A model generated the notes under the pieces. It was given only the letters and a program-made list of their open reading frames with translations, was not told the origin of the DNA and did not search any database. The position numbers were made by a program, and so were the translations under genes. Of a stretch of 64,000 bases of DNA, positions 60,388-64,000 are shown one piece after another. The DNA is from Lentinus brumalis. Lineage: Eukaryota; Basidiomycota; Agaricomycetes; Polyporales; Polyporaceae. Location: positions 620,001-684,000 of the forward strand of contig MARA01000009.1 of NCBI GenBank assembly GCA_001792895.1, given 5' to 3'. The first letter of the stretch is position 1; every line of letters begins with the position of its first letter.

Positions 60388-62075
60388 ATGGCCTCTGCTG
60401 GCACCCTCTGGACGACGCCCGAGTTCGCCAACGGCAAGCGCGTACGTGCAGTGCAAGTCGTTGTATGTGGGAGCGTCGACACTTACGCCGATCTGTCAGA
60501 TTCGCGCTGTCGCTGCCTTCGCGGGCTTGAAGCTTGATCTCCCTGAGGGCTACGTCCACTTTGAGGACAACAAGAAGCCCGAGTTCCTTGCCAAGTTCCC
60601 TCACGGCAAGATCCCCGCTTTCGAGGGCGCGGATGGCTTCAAGCTCACCGAGACTCCCGCCATTGCCCGCTACAGTGAGTCATCTTCCCGATCTGACTGC
60701 GACGTCCACCTTGGTGGATTGCTCCAGAGGAGCAAGCGAGAGGATGAGATTTATATCATCAGTTATCCCTGTCTTAATTCTTGTGTCGACAGCTTAACAC
60801 TCACTGATTTGCTTGCTCCGTCTGCTCGATCGTAAGCATTTTTGCTGACGACATTGTGTAGTTGCCTCTCTTGCCCCCAACTCCACCCTCCTCCCTTCTG
60901 ACTCGAAACAGGCTGCACTTGTTGATCAGTGGGTCTCCTTCGCCGACCTCGAGATCAACGCACACACTGTCATCATCTTCCAACTCGTGAAGGGCATCCT
61001 CACCCCTACGCCAAGCCCGTGAGTAGTGGCTGTCTTATAGCTCCAATCTTCGCATGTTCATCTCAACCGTCTAGATCCACACCACCCTTGCCGAGCGTCA
61101 AGTCCGTTCTTTCAAGACCCTCGAGACCCATCTCTCCACCCACACTTTCCTCGTTGGCGAACGCATCTCGCTCGCCGACATCACCGTCGCCTCCGTCATC
61201 CAGCGCGCTCTCACCGTCACTCTCGATGCTCCCCTCCGCGCTGAGCTCCCCAACGTCATCCGCCACTTCGAGACCATCGTCAACCAGCCCTCCCTGAAGC
61301 CCATCTTCGGCGAAACTCAGTACATCGAGAAGGCGCTCGCTTTCACTCCCCCTCCCAAGGAGAAGAAGGAGACTAAGCCCGCCGCTGCCCCGCTCCCAAG
61401 GCTCCGAAGAAGAAGGAGGTTGAGGAGGACGAAGAGGAGGACGACATCCCCAGGGATGAGCCCAAGGCTAAGAACCCCCTCGACTCTCTCCCCAAGTCGT
61501 CGTTCAACCTTGAGGACTGGAAGCGTGCGTACTCCAACAAGGACACGCGCGGTCCGGACGGCTCCCTCGAGTGGTTCTACAAGAAGTACGCTCAAACCAA
61601 ATTGTTGACACATGCATGTTACTTACGCTGTTGCTTGCAGCTTCGACCCCGAGGGTTTCTCTGTTTGGCGTGTGGACTTCAAGTACAACGAGGAGCTCAC
61701 GCAGACCTTCATGTCGTCGAACCAGATCGGCGGCTTCTTCAACCGCCTCGAGGCGTCCCGCAAGTACCTCTTCGGGTCCATGGGTGTCCTCGGCGCGACG
61801 AACGACTCGATCATCACTGGTGTGCTCATCGCGCGCGGCCAGGACATCAAGCCCGTCGTCGAGGTCGCCCCCGACTGGGAGTCGTACGAGTACAAGCGTC
61901 TCGACCTGAACAACCCCGAGGACAAGGCGTTCTTCGAGGCCGCGCTTGCCTGGGACCTTGAGGTCAACGGCAAGAAGTGGGTGGATGGCAAGTTGGTGAG
62001 TGCTCATCTCTGTTCGCGGATCGTTGCTTGTGTCACGATGCTGATGACGTCCGTGTGTGTCTGCAGTTCAAGTAA
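60388..62075 (+). CDS. EEF1G: Translation elongation factor 1B gamma (two one-base frame breaks)
   Basis: Gamma subunit of the eEF1B nucleotide-exchange complex. The N-terminal GST-like domain comprises MASAGTLWTTPEFANGKR, then IRAVAAFAGLKLDLPEGYVH after intron 1, KFPHGKIPAFEG, IASLAPNSTLLP and VDQWVSFADLEINAHTVI, then HTFLVGERISLADITVASVI. A Lys/Pro/Glu-rich linker leads to the conserved EF1G domain: NPLDSLPKSSFNLEDWKRAY, EWFYKKFDPEGFSVWRVDFK, NQIGGFFNRLEASRKYLFGS and WDLEVNGKKWVDGKL. The final exon encodes FK-stop at 62073-62075. The given frame breaks at 61003-61006 (LTPYAKP becomes LTPTPSP and the next exon is out of phase) and at 61388-61391 (before the acidic linker EVEEDEEEDD). One extra C at each run restores the full protein. 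Confidence 0.9.
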
Positions 62076-63526
62076 ACGCGTCGGTTGCTGGATCTTTGTA
62101 GATGTATCATTTACCCTCCTGTCTCTGTCTTGTCATCATCCTGCTTGTGTCGCTAGTCCTGGGGGTTGTTGTTGTGTTGTTGCAGTATCACGAAATGCAA
62201 AAAGAATTGTAAAGCGTACGTCTTGTTGCGTGTGTGATGTCGGGTCGAGTGTGATGTGCGGGCTCCGTGGTGCTATTAAGCTCGCGGCCGCCGACGACAT
62301 GTTGACAGTTGAGATTGACCGCAGTATGCCGGTGTACGTATGGATGTCGTCTCGTATGCGACGTCGACTTGACGTCGACTCGGAACTGGAGTACGTCCAT
62401 GGACAGCGGCCTGCATTGCAACCGATTGGGACCTCGAACTTCGAAGAACTAAACATACGACGCGGCCTGGTGATCAGCTATCTGTGAAGTCTGCCGACTC
62501 CCGAGTACCTGAACGACGTCTGAGATGTGCGCTCTTAGCTTCTTGACATCGATAGTCGACGGCGCCGGCTGGAGACATAACCTCTCCCGGGCCGGAGCAG
62601 TTTGGTAGACGCAGTGCGCCGGACTGGGTGACCTCGATCTGCACTACTACTCGCATTCACACCTCACCACTGACAGGACACACTCACGCACTTCCAGCGA
62701 GACCATGCAAGGTGTTTACGTCGGACATGTTGAGAACGAGGCCCGAGAGAACCTGGCAGGTCGCATGCAGTGGTGAGACAAACGCCGCGCCTGTCGGACA
62801 ACCTTTCTCTCACTTCGTATCGGTGCTGTATGGGAGTCCGCACACTCCGGGGATGACGGGTCTGCAGGGGTATCTATCAGTATCTCGTCTGATGGACGTT
62901 GCAACTGAGCTTGAACGCTGGACATTGCATGCTGAGGCTTCTGTTTGCGCATCGTCGTCAGTACGTTCTGGCGCGGCGACCATTGCCGACGGCCATATGA
63001 TATATAGTAATGCGTGGTGGCTCACCGCCTCCGTTGTTGAAGCTGCCGTTCAGAGACTCGAGTGCGAGTGCGCATCTGCGCATCTTCCCTCGGCGCACGG
63101 AGGGGCGCCTCAGGCCTCAGGTGTAAGTACTGTATCGGGCATCATGCTGCCGAGAATGATGTACGAACATCCATGGCCACTTACCAAGCCCGGGGACATA
63201 CGCACGGCCCATACCTGATATCGCGATGATCAAATGCTTTCATTTCCACAGGAGCGATCAGAAAGCCAAAGTGTATCTCATCTTCAAGAGGCCCGCCCAA
63301 TGTCTGCCTGGGGAGACAAGCAGTTTACCTTAGTACGCAGGAAAAGAAACCTGTGCTGGATCACCCGGCGCAGCAAATGAAGCTCAGTATGTGCTCGACG
63401 AATACGAATATACAATGTTCCGCGATGAATAGGGAGAGACAAGGACTACAATATGGAGGTATACGATATCGAAATATGACAGAGTACCTGTCCTCCCCGC
63501 CAATCCATCGGCGGACCTGACGTCCC
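62076..63526. other. Spacer between EF-1B gamma and the GH79 gene
   Basis: 3' UTR of EF-1B gamma plus unassigned sequence. A 196-codon plus-strand open frame (62628-63218) has no domain signal and no TATA or splice support. It is best treated as unproven. Confidence 0.35.
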
Positions 63527-64000
63527 TCAGACCTGCCGCGAGAACGCCCTCAGCACGACGCCCGTGCCCGCAGCGACGGCGAGCAGCGCCATGACGCTCG
63601 GGTACACGCCCGCCCCCCTCGCCGCGGCGTTGCTACCGAAACTCGTGCTGCCCTTGTACTTCTCCATGCCCTTGTTCCCGTTCGACGTCGCGAGCACGGC
63701 CTCGTCAAGCGTCGCGGTGTTCTTGATCTTCGTGACTGCGGTCGTCGCGAACGTCGCGGTACTCGCCGGCTCGGACTCGGCCACCGCCTCGTCGCTCATG
63801 AACACGAGCGCGAAGCCGGGCGCGGGACCTTGACCTGGCAGGTGTTCGTCGCCGCATCGCACGGGATGGTCTCGATATGCAGGTCGTTCTTCAGACGGCC
63901 GTCGGCTTCGAACTGTCCGCCAAAGGTCTGCAAGGTGCCCGTTAGATATGTTGTGTGTTCGTGGAGCTCGATGCACTGACCTGGTTACCCCAGGTGATGT
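63527..64000 (-). CDS. 3' end of a GH79-type glycoside hydrolase (beta-glucuronidase family), partial
   Basis: The last exons of a secreted enzyme that begins outside the window. Read on the minus strand, ITWGNQ is spliced (intron about 63931-63979) to TFGGQFEADGRLKNDLHIET, then CDAATNTCQVKVP and PAPGFALVFMSDEA. This is the ending typical of fungal GH79 C-terminal domains. The tail contains a Lys/Ser/Gly region and a hydrophobic segment VMALLAVAAGTGVVLRAF, suggesting GPI or membrane attachment. The frame changes by one at 63824-63826 (CQVKVP to APGFALVF), and one more base in that run restores it. Family assignment rests on the short C-terminal motif only. Confidence 0.6.
   Translation of the reverse strand, partial: TSPGVTRSVHRAPRTHNISNGHLADLWRTVRSRRPSEERPAYRDHPVRCGDEHLPGQGPAPGFALVFMSDEAVAESEPASTATFATTAVTKIKNTATLDEAVLATSNGNKGMEKYKGSTSFGSNAAARGAGVYPSVMALLAVAAGTGVVLRAFSRQV

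Noticed and set aside
62628..63218. 196-codon plus-strand open frame downstream of EF-1B gamma
   Set aside because: No domain, no splice or promoter support, and composition like non-coding sequence; left as unproven.

Overview
This window is nuclear DNA from a filamentous basidiomycete, most likely a wood-decay Agaricomycete of the polypore type. The evidence is multi-exon genes with mostly 50-70 nt GT-AG introns, GC-rich coding DNA, and typical family content: a secreted bicupin oxalate decarboxylase, GH16 and GH79 glycosidases, a KRE9/KNH1-like GPI protein, a NACHT-WD40 NLR, an expanded Old Yellow Enzyme family and intron-containing tRNA-Ala genes. No bacterial, viral or organellar signal is seen.

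Layout. 1-4.1 kb has no recognisable gene but holds a ~322-bp tandem array (about 1595-2760). 4.1-8.0 kb (+) is CHO2, phosphatidylethanolamine N-methyltransferase. 8.4-9.1 kb holds a small foldback element and a larger hairpin element. 9.6-10.5 kb (+) is a two-finger C2H2 gene with an in-frame TGA between its fingers, preceded by an 18-bp minisatellite. 11.4-12.5 kb (+) is an ALKBH6-type dioxygenase, and 12.6-14.1 kb (-) is a SET5-type methyltransferase. Next come a tRNA-Ala (14.3 kb, -), a GH16 protein (14.5-16.1 kb, -), a CBF1-type bHLH factor (17.2-18.8 kb, +), an unusual G-protein alpha subunit (20.3-23.5 kb, +), an MCT-type MFS transporter (24.8-27.0 kb, -) and a Golgi pH regulator (28.4-30.5 kb, -).

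31.0-36.3 kb (-) is one NLR gene: helical MLKL/HeLo-like N-terminus, NACHT, WD40. A decayed ALKBH6 fragment lies at 37.2 kb, a BAG-domain co-chaperone at 37.7-40.0 kb (-), two more foldback copies at 40.3-40.7 kb, a KRE9/KNH1-like GPI protein at 41.8-42.9 kb (+) and a TPR/F-box/LRR protein at 43.6-45.8 kb (+). Three Old Yellow Enzyme genes follow (46.3 kb +, 48.3 kb +, 53.4 kb -). The last two form an inverted pair around a tRNA-Ala and the AKR1 palmitoyltransferase. A third tRNA-Ala (55.7 kb, -), oxalate decarboxylase (56.1-58.0 kb, -), EF-1B gamma (60.4-62.1 kb, +) and the 3' end of a GH79 gene (63.5 kb to the edge, -) complete the window.

The genes mostly look like independent housekeeping, cell-surface and accessory loci. 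I see no biosynthetic cluster. The most notable signals are the NLR with a possible cell-death domain, the OYE2/OYE3 inverted duplication with a nonsense codon in OYE3, the Galpha with Ser in place of the catalytic Gln, the tandem array with a covarying hairpin, and the foldback family. Five reading-frame breaks in otherwise well-conserved genes all look like single missing bases in short C/G runs. This points to a systematic sequencing or assembly problem, so gene breaks here should be interpreted cautiously.
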